DNA of 64,000 bases, taken from the NCBI GenBank assembly GCA_030340625.1, contig JAOPHQ010006635.1:1-64000 (forward strand). The letters run 5' to 3'. Both the position numbers and the translations under genes were made by a program. Positions within the stretch are counted from its first letter, which is position 1; each line of letters opens with the position of its first letter. Shown here in pieces: positions 28,102 to 40,798 of the stretch. A model generated the notes under the pieces. The model was not told the DNA's origin, ran no database searches, and saw only the letters and a program-made list of their open reading frames with translations. The stretch is from Merluccius polli (Eukaryota > Chordata > Actinopteri > Gadiformes > Merlucciidae).

Positions 28102-31100
28102 TAGGAAGTGTTTCAGTTGTTTTAGCTCCCACTGCCACCACAGGCCAGGTTGATCTATAGGAAGACAGGAAACAACAAACTAAACCTCAAAGACAAGCCG
28201 AGTTGTTGATCCCTCCATTTAGCCAGCCTGCAGCAGCTGTTGATTAACTTTCAATAGACTCACTCTCCTGAGTGACTAGTCACCCCTCTCCCTCCACCCC
28301 CCACCCCCCCCCCCCCCACACACACACACACACACACCGCACCTCCCCTCCCCTCCCCCCCTCTCTCTCTCTCTCTGTATCTCTCTCTCTGGTCTCCCAA
28401 TGAACACCAGAGATTATTTGGCCGTGATTGTCTTTCCTCATCATGGCAAATGACCACTGAGGACTGATGCACCGCCAGATCAATACGCACACGCACGCGG
28501 CCGCACGCTCGCGCACGCGCACGACCACACGCTACGCGCACTTCACTGATGAGGGGGCGATTTGGGGTGTGTAGTTTAGTGCTGGTGTGGTTGTGTGTTT
28601 CTGCATGTGTGTGTGTGCATGTGTGTGTTCGAGTGGGTGAGGGATAGAGAGACAGGAAAGGAAGAGAGAGCCAGAAAGAGAGGGCACAGGAAAGGTCAGT
28701 GGCGGTTTTGTGCATTTGACAAGATCAACATTAAAACATAACATTGTACATTGTACATCTAGCGTTAAAAAAACCTGCCGGGCGCCACCGCTTCCAAACA
28801 AAGGGAGCAGATAGATCCCTGTTGCCATTCGCCCTTATTTTACTAATTATTATTGCCTCTGTAATTGGCCGGGGCCGATTCCAGTGAGTCGAGGTGCTTT
28901 CGATTTTTTTTCGGGCCGCCGTTATTTGTTGTTCACTCGATAGCGTTGTGCGGCGCGGCTCCGGTGATTCATGCACTCGTGGCGATAAGGATGTCAGTCA
29001 AGAAAGGATGACTTTATTGGACACTCTCATCACGCCACGCGGTTTTATTGAAGAACTATGCGATATGCTATCGCCTCCTGCCCGCGGCGAGGGTTGGCGT
29101 TCGCGCAGAAGAAAGCAGCCCCTTGATTTATTTGTTTGGTTACCGAGCTTGTGGAAATGTTTTATTCCTCCTTCTTTTCTTCCTCAACCCCCCCCCCCAC
29201 CCCCCACTGTTTTGACCATCTTCCTTTTTTTCGGCAGCAGCTTTACCGCTTTTAAGTATCTCTCCGCCTCGGCTTTAGATGTGTGTGTATGCGCTTGTAC
29301 TTGTTGAGGCGATAAATCGGATCTGCGTTTGGTGCACTCTGCGTAAATGGATCCCCCAGGTTGGGCTCAGGGACCTCATGATGTGGGTGATCTTATGAAT
29401 AATACAGGCGGCCCGCCCCGGCCTCCTCCTCCTCCTCCTCCTCCTTCATGCCAGCGCCGAAGGTACTAAAGCAAGGCTTCTGTTGGGACGTGTGGGGCCC
29501 CCCCAACCAGAAGAGAGCCAGACAAGCCTGCTGGTGGTACATTAGCGGGCGCGGAGCGGCTGGTGATAAATCAGACGCTTGGCACTGCCGCGCTCCCTCC
29601 TGGGAGGGCCTCCAGGAACCGTGCCATGATGTCCCCTTCCAGGAGACATTCAGCAACCAAACCATCCCGTCCTCTACTGTCCCACCACCAATCCCCCCCC
29701 CCCCCGAACCCCCTGCAGTAACGCGGGTCTTCAGGGGCCGAATTGAAATAGTCAACAAATGGTTCAGATAAATAAGTGGTCTGCGTTTCACCCCAGCTCT
29801 CTGCAGCAGTTGCCGGGTGTAAACCGCAAACTGCAATATTTAGACTGGGTGGAGATGGCTGGGCAGCTGGCGTATTTGGCGCTACTATAAGGGGCGGGTG
29901 GGTGGGCTTGGCCGGCGTTTCGGTGGACTCGATGCAGAGGGTCCGCAGGGTTAGCTAGCGTGTTGTGTGTGTGTGTGTGTGCGCGTTGCAGTGTGTGAGT
30001 GGCAGTTGTATCACCCGGCGGTGATTGATGCACTCTCGGCGAAAGCCTTTGCGGGATGTGGATCCGGGCCCACATCTGACCATCCTCATTCACACGTGCG
30101 CAGCAGAGGTGGGGCTGGCGCTGGGGCCGGGGGTGACAATAGAGTAGGGGGGGGGACTCACTCCTGTCATTACACTGATGGATGGCGGCTGTCTGGGCCA
30201 CTCTGGGGCTATTATTCATACATTTTCATACCTTGGACCAATGGATAGATGGTACTGTAGGGGAGGGAGAGAGGGAGGGAGGGGGCACAGATACCCCCTC
30301 GCTTTCCAAAGGTCTGGCAGTGAAGCATCTTGGGAGTTTGAGTGAGGTAACCTCCTTTTAACCTGTATATGGTTGTGGTCTGAAAGTAGCCCAATACCAG
30401 CGGTGTATTCTGCCTTCATGGGTCTAAACATTGACGGCGATGTACGAGAAATATATTTGTAACTGCGAAACAGCAGGTACAAAGTGCTTCACAGTGGGAA
30501 TTAAAATTCGTAATGACACACAGCATGATAACAAATACAATTTATAAAAACGGACACGCAACAATCGAAGCAATACAACAAACAAAGCAAGATTAAAAGA
30601 CAAATATTCTATTTATAAAATAGAAACAGACACTCAACAATGCAAGTGAGTTTTTAAAGATGCATTATCTACGGTGGCTATTAAAGGCCAAAGCTAATGC
30701 TTGACGATGTTTCCCGGCAGGATTAGCGCGTGCTTCTCATTTTTGATGTTCAAACTTCTGACTCCTGTAAGACGAGAGCTTTTCTTCCCATACCAGCCAA
30801 CGACGTGCTGCGCTGAATCCAAATGAAGTGTCCGAAAGCCTGTCTAGTGTGATATTTATCCTTTTTTATTCTCTTCATGTCACTGGGAATGTTCTCTGAA
30901 CCGTCTGGATTTAAAGCTGGGGTCATAAGCCATCTCTAGCGCTGAAGTTCATGTATTGTTTTGCATGTCTCCAATAGCCGACCGTAGGGCACAAAACCAT
31001 ATATGCCATATATACCTGTATGTTAAGGGGTGTTGTTTTTCCCCCCCGTGACATTGGAGTCGGACTCTGTGTTTAGAGGGACAGTCGTGTAAACACAGAG

Positions 31101-31319
31101 TTTAAGGTTTAATGCCGAGAGACCGAGAGCCTATCCATCCACCTGATCCACCTGACCGATTCTGGAGACCAGGAGAGCAGGGAGTACGGTGTAAAGTGTT
31201 GGCCCTGTTCTCGACGTCCGTGCCTTCATCCCTGCTACGTTGTCAGCTTGTGAAATCTTTATTTGTCATTATTTGAATCACATTTTACACCACCATGAAC
31301 CGTTTACGCTTCCCTTAAT

Positions 31320-31660
31320 TTTACTGTCGAGTCAAGTCAAGAGTCTTTTTATTACATGGCTCATACAATAACTAAACAGTAAAAATCTTGGGTCTTGGCT
31401 CCTTGAAATTGCAGCAACATCAATAACAAAAAAATAACAAAAGAGAATTAGATAACAATAAAAAAGAATAATAAGAAGTCTTTGTAAGTCTATCTACTTT
31501 TTCATAATCTCCTTCTGCTACTGCCCTTTATGTTTTAGCATTCACAGAATCACCTTTCCATAGGATCCAGAGTTTTGGCCACTGTGCAGCCTGAACAGCA
31601 TGGGGTCCTCAGCACCTCATCCATGATGTCCTGTGTAGGCTGATATCCAGGGCCCCAAGC
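31320..31660 (-). mobile_element. probable LINE 3'-end fragment
   Basis: TCAAGTCAAGAGTCTTTTTATT resembles the reverse complement of an AATAAA...CTTGACTTGA LINE tail, followed by an A/T-rich body and a unique segment rich in complete codons. Assigned by pattern only. Confidence 0.35.
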
Positions 31661-31796
31661 GGGGGGGAGGCCCCAAGGTCACCTGTATGTGTATAGGAGT
31701 ACTGGGGGCAGGGGGGGGGGGGGGGGGCAGGATGTTCCTGTGACACCAGGAAGTCAGAGCCTCCATACCGCTGACACTTGAGAGCCGCGAGAGAAG

Positions 31797-31817
31797 TGTG
31801 TGTAGGTAGGTGTGTGT

Positions 31818-31849
<32 letters not shown>

Positions 31850-31852
31850 TTA
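31797..31852 (+). repeat. (GT)n microsatellite
   Basis: GT tract; a G run lies upstream at 31,711-31,727. Confidence 0.93.
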
Positions 31853-32584
31853 GGTGTGCATTTAGCGTGCAAGTGTAATACAATAACCCAACGGAAGAGG
31901 TTCAAAGCAGCCCCCCCTGTGCCCCCCAAAACAGCTGCCCAGTGTCTTCTCCAGATCTTCACACCACCTATCTCCGCATGGCACCATCAGCCTGCCATTG
32001 AGTCTGTCAGAGCTGTGTGTGTGCACCCTCCCCCCACTCCCCCCCCCCCCCCCCACACACACACACACACACACATAGCCTCTCTCTCCCGGCTCACACA
32101 CGCCTGCATGCGCGGTATCCCGCTGCGCCGGCAACCGCCGCATACCGTCACATGCTCGGCTGTCATGAGCACAAAGCCACACTCCCCCCCCCCCCCCCCC
32201 CCACACAGGCTCCTGTATCCTCCATGCAGGTGTACCTTGATTAATAATGTAGCAGGGTGCCGTGTAGACGGAAGCTACTGTATCTGAGGAGGCAGCTTAC
32301 CTGCTTCCTTCCTCTTTAGATTAAACAGTCTCTTGTTCCTGTCGTTGTTGTCGTTGTTGTTGTTGTCGTCGTCGTGGCTGTTGCTGCCGCTGCTTTCTGT
32401 CTGGGACACCTCCGGATCCATGTATGCTGTGTGGAGGTTCACCGGGTGAAGCGTATTTTCCTCGGCAACTCCTTGGGAAGTCAGGTGTTAAACTTTACAG
32501 ACAACTGCAGGTCAACCTGGCCGGCCTCCCACACCTACCACACGCAATTACACCCTCGCTGCTTTTAGGTCAAAGGGCATCTGG

Positions 32585-32749
32585 TACATGGATGGGTAGA
32601 TGGACAGATGAATATAGATGGAAGGGTGGAAGGATGGATGGGCGGATAATATAGATGGGTTGGTAGATGGACGAATGGATGGACGAATGAAGGGATGTAT
32701 GGATGAATTGACACATGGATGTATGCATGGATGGGTGGGTAGAGGGATG
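32585..32749 (+). repeat. GGAT minisatellite, left part
   Basis: Degenerate array of GGAT, GGATG, GGGT and AGAT units. It continues after an insertion at 33,062-33,130. Confidence 0.9.
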
Positions 32750-33061
32750 TGTGACAGGGTTGATGCCACGGGGTTCCGAGGTAGGGAATCACACCAGTCA
32801 GTCTCCGTTAGAACAGGTTTTAATTGCATATACAATTGTCTTGCACACTGGCGTCGCCGCGGGCCCAGCTCTGGCTCCGGTCGCCGACCCGTGTGCTCGG
32901 GTCTCAAATCTCCCGGGTCCAGCACGCTACTGTGTTTATAAAGGGAGAGAGTGATTAGCCCAATGGAACCCAGGTGTGCCAATCACTCTCACCTGGCGCG
33001 GCTCTCCCGAGCCCTCTCCACAGCTCCCCCTTGCGGCTGATGCACCACGCCCCCCCCCACA
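32750..33061. mobile_element. probable solo LTR inserted in the GGAT array
   Basis: The 312-bp unique segment starts TGTGACAGGG and ends CCCCCACA (TG...CA ends). It is flanked on both sides by GGATG, a 5-bp target duplication size typical of Ty3/gypsy and ERV-type LTRs. A TATA-like GTGTTTATAAAGG lies near 32,931. The flanking array is itself made of GGATG, so the duplication is suggestive only. Confidence 0.55.
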
Positions 33062-33130
33062 GGATGGATGGAAGGAAGAATGAGAGGATGGATAAATGTA
33101 GATTGGTGGCTTGACGGACGGACGGATGGA
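33062..33130 (+). repeat. GGAT minisatellite, right part
   Basis: Continuation of the array at 32,585-32,749: GGATGGATGGAAGG, GAGGATGGATAAATG and GACGGACGGACGGATGGATT. Confidence 0.85.
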
Positions 33131-34250
33131 TTCTGGTGCTAACCTAACAGCGGCCCTGCCTGCACACATATCTGTCACACACAGTGGCTTGTCATATGCA
33201 TTCCACTATTTCATGTTTACAAGGATATAAACCGGCAGCAGAGGCGTAATGAGGATCACTATAAACGCTTCGCTCCGGTGCTGAGATAGCAAACATTTGG
33301 AAGGGAATCAGCGCAATATTTGCATATCTGGTTGTGCCATATCGCCGGAGTGTAATGAGGATGCTCTTATCGTGACAGTGGGTGCACTAAGAGCCATTAG
33401 CAGGACCAGTCTTTTATGACGTGCTGTATTATGGATGTACTGTGCAATGCAGTTTCATCGGAGGCCATAAACATCGCCCCCAGTCAGCAAACTCTGCTCA
33501 TTAAGACACATTTAAATGTAATTATTTATTGATGCCACTTATGACCTATTGTCCTGGCTGCACTAGCCAGCCGATTTGTTTTATATTGTTTTGTTTTTTT
33601 TTTATATGGAGAGGCTTGGTTAGTGAGATTGCCCCCCAGGTTAACAGCCTCCTAAACGGCCGCAGAGACAATGGGCAGCCGCTTCCATTAATACAGGAAA
33701 GAGAGATGGAGGGGGGGAGAGATATATATATAGATAGAGAGAGGGGTGGGAGAGAGAAAGAGAGAGAGAGAGGATATGGTTATCCAAAAAAAAAAAGTTT
33801 GAAAGTTATCTTTGCTAGCTCGTTCCATGACAGCTTGAGTTGAGTAATGTATGTGAAAAATCTGTTGCTTTGAGTTTAAAGTAAAACTACGGACTAAAAC
33901 ATCGTTAATATGTCTATTGGGGATGTACAACGCACCCCAGGTCCTATTTTAACGTTTTGTGTAGTATTCAACTTTGCCCGTGGCTAAACTCGATTTCTGT
34001 AGCCGCTACTATCTCACGGAGACATTGCTGCAGTAGCTACAGTGGGGTTTAATAGTAGAGTATGTCTTCAAATCGCTGAAGTGTCAACCATAGGTAACAG
34101 ATATCACTCCCATATGACAACAACTCAGAGGTTGTGTCTCAGAATCACTGTAAATTAAAAAAATGTAATGTTCCCATGGAGAGACATTTAGTAAGGGGAC
34201 ACATACATTTTTTTCCAGGCCAGCAGCCTTGTGAATCCAGAATGCACCGC

Positions 34251-34306
34251 AGCTGTACAAAGCTTTAGCTTTGTACAGCAAAGCAAAGCTTTAGCTTTGT
34301 ACAGCT
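34251..34306. repeat. nested hairpin
   Basis: AGCTGTACAAAGCT is followed by its inverse AGCTTTGTACAGC after two bases, and by a second copy of the right arm (AGCTTTGTACAGCT) 13 bp further on. Two alternative stems compete for one left arm. Confidence 0.85.
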
Positions 34307-35492
34307 GCTGATTCACTGGTAACCCGGCCGATTTGGTCCGTTCTGGCCGGTGCTTCTAGGTCGACATGCGGTCCCGGACCGTCGGGTAGCGATTCATTTG
34401 ATATCCCTTTTTTGCTTTGAGCATAAACTTGCTAGCCTCAGAGATAGCTGCATACCGAAATGTTCACCAAAGTATTGGCTACAACTCTGTGAAAGGTTTC
34501 TTTTTTCCAGCTTGGGAATTTGAGTTTTTCCCCCAAAAGCGAGGAGTACAGGTTTGAAATCCAGCTCAGAAAAACTGCCGTTGAGTGTTCTAGATGCACC
34601 ACTGGCTCAGCTAAAGTTAGCGTTGCCAGGCTAGGTCTCCAAGACGAGTCACTAACTCTAAAATCCCGCTGCCGTTTGAATCATGTATTAGTTCATTATT
34701 ATTATTCATTTAATAAATGTAAACTTTACAGAATGCTGCCTCCTGATGTTGAGAGGCGGTAGTGAAAGTCACTCTGGGAATGTAGGAATATGGCAGACTG
34801 GAGCCGATCCCGGGAAGCCTGACACGACAGCCAGTGAAAAATAAACCCTGGAATGAATCGATGTTGGACGTTTAATCACAATATCAAAGTGTTTTAGCCT
34901 GTATTATTCCTTTAATTGACATGCGATAAACGAGAAACAAACTGCAGTGACAGTAGACACGGGCAACCGTGTCTGAAAGTACTTACATTAACGGCTGAGG
35001 ACAAACACCAAACAACCTCTCTCGCCGTTTTGCTACTCATTAGTTCAGGTTTATAAAAGTTTTTGTCCGGTCTGTTTTGGGAAATCAACACACATTTGTC
35101 TAGAGGAACCGTGTTGGCAATTACTAAACGACCTGATGGAGTAAGTAATGTTTTATGGGGCGTTTTACGACATTCCTGATGGGCGTACCAATGAAACTTT
35201 AACGTTTGACATTTGCTATAGCCGGGATGATAAAGCTGTTGAACCGACACATTTTATGAAAGACATTTTTGCTCACTTAAGGTTTTATTAGGCCATACAG
35301 AGCCAAAGACTGATCTCACGTAGCCAGCAAGGGTCGTGAACTGGAACTGAGTAAGTCATTAAGAATTCAAGAGCTGTTGAGGGGTAAAGAATTAAAGTAA
35401 AGTACGAACATTTTGTGTTCACGTATATCATCCCAAGACATGGCCTTGAGACTGCGTCAGATATGAGATATGCATCCAGTTACGTACATACA

Positions 35493-35546
<54 letters not shown>

Positions 35547-35570
35547 ACGTGTGTGCGTGCGCATGTGTAC
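35493..35570 (+). repeat. (GT)n microsatellite
   Basis: Pure GT tract followed by GCACGTGTGTGCGTGCGCAT. Confidence 0.95.
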
Positions 35571-38500
35571 ATATTCATATGCAATCCTCTGTGTATAGGG
35601 GATAGAGTACTGCATCCAAGTTATGCAGTGCAGAGTATTTCATGCTCAATAATAAATAAACAATAGTGAAATCTAACCTCCTAGGGGTGGTGCTTAGGCT
35701 CAGAGGAGCGTGTCTTTTAAGTACAAGGAGAACATGGATATTGGGATCTCAACCCCCACCCCCAACTGTGGCAGTATTTACAGTGTGGAAGACCTCCCTC
35801 TTGGTTTGTGCGGCTGCTTAATTTAAATCCCAGCGGTGGGAATTAGTCGTGCCATGAAGCGTGGGTGTGGATCCTGCACCGGCTTGATACCGGCGTGACC
35901 GGAGGTGCTTGAGGCTGGAGAGAGGTCTAAAGGACTGCAGGTGAGATAAGGAAGCTAGTCTCTTACCCCGCGATACCCAACACCTTTCCCCCCCCTCCAC
36001 ATTTGGCCAGGCTTCAATTCCTGCCTAACAGCTTGTGTTTCCCAGAAGTAAGACCACACACAACGTTATCGCCGGCAAATGGAGCAGAAGTAATCAAAAA
36101 CACAACGGGGTAGGGGGGGGGGAGCGCATGGCGTCAACACCTATGATATCGGTGGCAAATATGGAATGTGTTCAGCGCAATGTGCATGTTTCTGATAAGA
36201 GAGAGAGGCGAAAAAAAAGCATTTCTGCTCGATCTCTAGTCTCAAGTGAAATCCAGTCGGACCTCAAGAGCCCTTTGCCCACAAATCCATGTACATTCTT
36301 CTAGCTCTTATCTTTGGGGCGTTTGATTGTCAACAGCAGCAATAAGAACCGTTTTTCCTCTCTTTCTCTCTCTGCCCTGCCCCGCCCCCCCCCCCCCCCT
36401 CTGTCAAGACCAAGGTTAAATAAGCAATCAAATCCATCAAAATCCATCGTTTATATGCAGAGAAAAAAAAACAACAACCAGAAAAGACCTCCCCACTCTG
36501 TCAAAGCTGTCATTTCTCGCCACGGTTCCTCACAATGCTCGATCTATAACCCATACGTAACGCCAAACCATTTCATATCGCCACGCTCTAGAAGAATGAA
36601 TGGGTTTTGGGAGAGGGGAGGATGAGGGGAGGGAGATGGGGGGGGTGGGTGGGGGGGGATCAAAAAAGGTCTGGCTGATTATGGCGGGATCCAGGAGGAT
36701 TGGCCTGCCTCAGCAGATAAAGGGTGGGTGGGTGGGCGCGCAGGGTGTAGAGGACAGGCTGCATCCATCAGACCCAGAGGTGGCACGTCAGCAGCTCTCA
36801 CCCAGTGCCGAAGGCTGACGGATGGACTGTAGCCACCGCTGACATGAAGACGTCAGCCCTCCCTCCCCCCCCCCCACCATTGCCAACACACCTACCCTCC
36901 TTCGGCTCCTCCAAACATTAGGGGGCTGCCAGGGGAGGAGGGGTTGGTATGGATGTAACAGGAATGGACAGGAGGCGGGCGTTAACGCTGACCTTAACGT
37001 GCCAATAAAGTCGTTTTTAAAATGATCTTTGTGCGCTGCTGCTGCGTTGACGGACAAGGACGATGGAGGTTTTTGGCGCTTTAGAGTCAATTACCAAAGG
37101 TTGTAGTGGCAGCTTTTTAATCAATCAAAATAGGTGACCCTCCTCAGGCAAGAAGATAGTGCACCAAAAGTCTTCTATCCATCTTCTATACATACAATTA
37201 ACATTTCCCTACTAAAAGTGAATGTTGAATCCCATACCTTCCTTTTTTGTCATCGCTGCCATTGTGTTGCCTTTTGAATTTGTGTAAAATCAAAATAATG
37301 GAAAATAATGCATACGCAACGCTATTGGTCTTTTTAATTGGACCACCGGCGATGGCGCATGCCCATTGACCATCTGTAAACCGAGTGGATCATTAGCTCT
37401 CCCTGCCAGGGTCGCTCCTCGTAAGTCTGAATAGAGAAGTAGCTTGTGAATACGACTCACGCGGGACGCTCTTAATGCATGCCTCTAATTGTGACGGATA
37501 TGTTTTTAATGACCAACATGGGCTGAGGTGGGGTATCATGTAATAATATCGTGATATAATGGGGAGAGAGAGAGAGAGTGGGAGAGAGAGAGGGGGAATG
37601 CTGCTTTAATAGGGATGATGTGGTCGAAGGTTGCTGTTCAAACTCATATTTGTATTTCCCGTGATATCTGTCCAAGTCTGTGACCATTCTTTCTTTTGGT
37701 CTCTCTTGGTCTCTCTCTCTCTCTGCCTGCTACTTAATGGGGAATGGAGGTAATTGTGAGTCTAATAGAGGCTTGCTCTGCTGCTAGTTAGCCTGACAGC
37801 GGTGGCTGGCTGCTCATTTATAGAGCCCGAGAAGGGCAAGGGTGTTCATATTGGAAAGTGAGAGAGAGGGAGAGGAGAGAGAGGGAGAGGGAGAGAGAGA
37901 GAGAGAGCACATGTGACACGGAGAGCTCATTTGGCTGTATATTTCTTGGCAGGTCTCCAGCTCCTGATTTTATTGACAGCGCGGGAGCCGGGGCTCTTTT
38001 TTCTTTTTTTTTTACGGCGTATTTAGTGGCACCCGTGCAACTCCATTAGAGGATTAAGAGATAAACTTTAATTAATCCTCTTTGGGACTTGATGAGTTCC
38101 AGTATTGTTGTTGATACTATCCGTGAAATCCCCAGTCGCGGGCAATCTGCCATCGGAAACTCCCCCCATTGACGTGGTCAATGTCTAAATGACGGAAAAT
38201 AATAACCAGCAAGAATAGGTTTGCTTGTTGTTTTTTTTTGTAGGTTATGCCATTACAGCGCCCCGTATGGCGTTGCACAAACTCGGGGGGGGGGTGCGCG
38301 TCGGGTGCCCTGACCGATCGGTCCGGGGGGGGGCATGCATGGTGTCACTGGGCCTCATGTACCAACAAGAGCTACGGCGGTCCGTCGGCCGCAGATCATT
38401 ATGATACCACCGCCGGGGAGAACGGCCCCTCGGTGAATCATCCATCTCTGGATCGGAGGGCTCCGTAACGCCGAAGCCTTTGTTTGCCCTTAGTAGCGCC

Positions 38501-40199
38501 GCGCAGGGAAGCCATTCCTTCTTCCCGATGTCCTCTGTAATCAGGCGAAGTGGAGTGATTACGTCTCGTGCGATTTCTCAAGCTCAGCCTCATTTTTTCG
38601 GAGTAACGTTTTTTTTTTTCTTTCTTGCGGCCCTACTTGCTTCGTGATTGCTGCGATTTCCAAATGCGCCAAAACCGTTCGTGAAACTAAAATAAGGTCC
38701 GCGTGGCGCTCCTTACCCGCGGCGCGCTCGCCGCACGTCGTTATTTTCCGAAGCCGTCGGATCGGGCTTCACCTTCACCGAACAGAACCGCCGCTCAATT
38801 AGCTCTGATGGCAGCCAGACGCACTCCACTGATACTGTGTTGAATTATACCGCCCTTCCTTCCACTCTTTCTTTCTTTCCTCCCTCCTTCCTTCATTTCC
38901 TGCTCACTGACCGCCATAATGACAGACAAAAGGGATAGGTGTTTTCTTTTTTTTTTTAGAGACGGGATAGTGTAACTACTTTGAAGACCTTGGAGAAATA
39001 ACTTGTGTCTGCCATGAAAGTGCCATTGCTTTGTCCTTTATGTTTATGGATGGGAGGCCATCTTGTAAAGGTGTGTCAAAACCCCAACTGTCACTCAAAG
39101 TTATTAGAGAATAACAAGCCTTTCGTCCTCTGTGAAGGTAAAGGTGACGAGGACCGTTATTTAGTTTCCTCTGCTCGGGAAGCAATCCTGAAAGTTTTTC
39201 TTCAAACGGCAGGAAGTGTTTGACGTTTTGAGGAAATGACTTCTTTGATGTGCTCTTTCAAACACACTTGCTATGTGTAATGTATAAGTCCTCAAGTATT
39301 CAATGTAAAGGCTAAAGTAGTGCGGCTGTGTATTGGGTCTATACCCATTTCAGGGCACAATGAAACCATAAAAGCTATTTTCAAATTGCATTCCAGTGGT
39401 AAATTGCTTGTCCTAAATTAATATTGAAGTGGTTTACATCATATGGAAATATCCCTTTGGTGGGAAATTGGCCACTTCTGAATTCAATATACATTTTACG
39501 AATTTGTAACATGTCGACAGACCACATCAAGACTCAGAGGGTTTACTAATGTGAAAAAAATAGTTTCTGCTATCTAAATAGATTTTGACAAACAATGCCA
39601 ATAACCAGGAATAATTCATTTTAAAAAAGCAATCCTTCTCATGTGAGATAGCAACCACCAAACCCCTCAGTCCATCTGCTTGATCTTCATTTAATTTCTG
39701 ACCCTCATTTTCATGAGTGGGTGGGCAGGCTTTGAGGGCTCAGGGTGGGGGCCGGGGGGCGGGGGGGGCGAGGTGGTGGTGGTGGTGGGGATCATTAGAT
39801 TGGTATCAGACTGCTGTTTGGCCATGGGGTTGCCACGGATGAGGCCTGCAGGTCTGCGGGGATGCGAGGCCGAGGTTGGAGCGTGTGAGTGCAGGGTGGG
39901 TGGCGTGGGTGGATGGATGATGAAATGGTCAGAAGAAGATATGGAATTGATCGCTTTTGTTGATTGCATTGGCTGGTGGAGGAATCACACAGACATTGCA
40001 TTAACCGGCCGATGATGAAAAGCTGTCTGGTAGCAAATGCCAATAATGTGTTTTTCATTCCCTGCTCTAAACTTGCTATACTTATGGGCAAGTTTATAGG
40101 TAGTGCCGAGAAAAGTTGAACACTCTGGGTATATTAACTATTGTTGCAGCAGTAAATTAAACTGGTTAGAAAAACTTATGGCACCATACATTGAAGTGC

Positions 40200-40798
40200 C
40201 TTATAGCCAGTGTTGGGCAAGTTACTTCAAATATGTAATTCATTACTTATTACTTATTACTGTCATTTCAAAGTAATTCGTTACATTACAATATTACTGT
40301 CTTTGAATTGTAAGGCATTACACTACTTTTGCATTACTTTTACATTACTTTCATCAAAATAACTGGAAATATGGATTTGGCGTTCTCAATAGATCTTATT
40401 GCGTTCAATGCAGCTCATTAAGACATCCAGTAGGAGGTGATGTGGTGCAGCAGCGGAGTTGGACTCTACATTCGGGAGTCCCGAATGTAGAGTCCAACTC
40501 CGCTGCTGCAGTCATCTTGTCCTCGATCGATAGTTCTCTAGTAGAAGTCTAACAGGAAGTAAACATTTGTGCGGATTTTTTTCTCCTCTGCTAATCTCGC
40601 GGTGTTTGTATAAAAACAACACACCACTTAATTTCAGGTTTAAAATGCATTGTAACGTGCGTTACTGAGATTTGTACTGAGTAAAATATTACCAATTATA
40701 TTTTTGTAATGCCTTACATTACCACGTTACAGCAAAAAGTAATGCGTTACAGTAATGCATTACTTTTGTAACTCGTTACTCCCAACACTGCTTATAGC
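40200..40798. mobile_element. complete non-autonomous hAT-type element with 8-bp TSD
   Basis: The element (40,208-40,790, 583 bp) begins CAGTGTTGGG and ends CCCAACACTG. It is flanked by the perfect 8-bp duplication CTTATAGC (40,200-40,207 and 40,791-40,798). Eight-base duplications and CAG...CTG ends are standard for the hAT superfamily. Subterminal regions are rich in GTAAT/ATTAC motifs (GTTACATTAC, GTAATGCATTAC). There is no transposase, so it must have moved in trans. A perfect palindrome lies at 40,446-40,510. Confidence 0.92.
40446..40510. repeat. perfect palindrome, 32-bp arms, 1-bp centre
   Basis: The left arm starts TGCAGCAGCGGAGTTGGACT and the right arm ends with its exact complement AGTCCAACTCCGCTGCTGCA; the centre is TTCGGGAGTCCCGAA. 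It sits inside the hAT element at 40.2 kb. Confidence 0.95.

Larger units (their letters stand above)
19618..32580 (+). other. pdzrn4: pdzrn4 intron, first part
   Basis: No further exon is supported. Content: an inverted-repeat element (21,684-21,848), a SINE fragment (25.6 kb), many CA/GT arrays, poly-C and poly-G runs (24.2-25.4 kb, 27.65 kb, 31.7 kb, 32.0-32.2 kb), an A-rich interspersed repeat near 30.45-30.65 kb, and a likely LINE 3' region near 31.32-31.66 kb. AT-rich unique segments between them (for example 26.58-27.3 and 28.8-29.1 kb) look like ordinary or conserved intron. Confidence 0.45.
33131..40199 (+). other. pdzrn4: pdzrn4 intron, middle part
   Basis: No exon is supported. 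The segment 33,230-33,540 is unique and rich in homeobox/POU-type motifs (ATTTGCAT, CATTAAG, GTAATTATTTATTG). 38,250-38,800 is CpG-rich. A hairpin lies at 34,251-34,306. A GT array (35,494-35,545), GA tracts (33.70-33.77, 37.56-37.60, 37.86-37.91 kb), C/G runs and a GTGG-rich patch at 39.72-39.79 kb are present. Confidence 0.4.

Noticed and set aside
34520..34762. Plus-strand 80-codon frame with four Cys residues
   Set aside because: No domain recognised; the Cys spacing does not fit RING or zinc finger patterns and the flanks are repeat-like.
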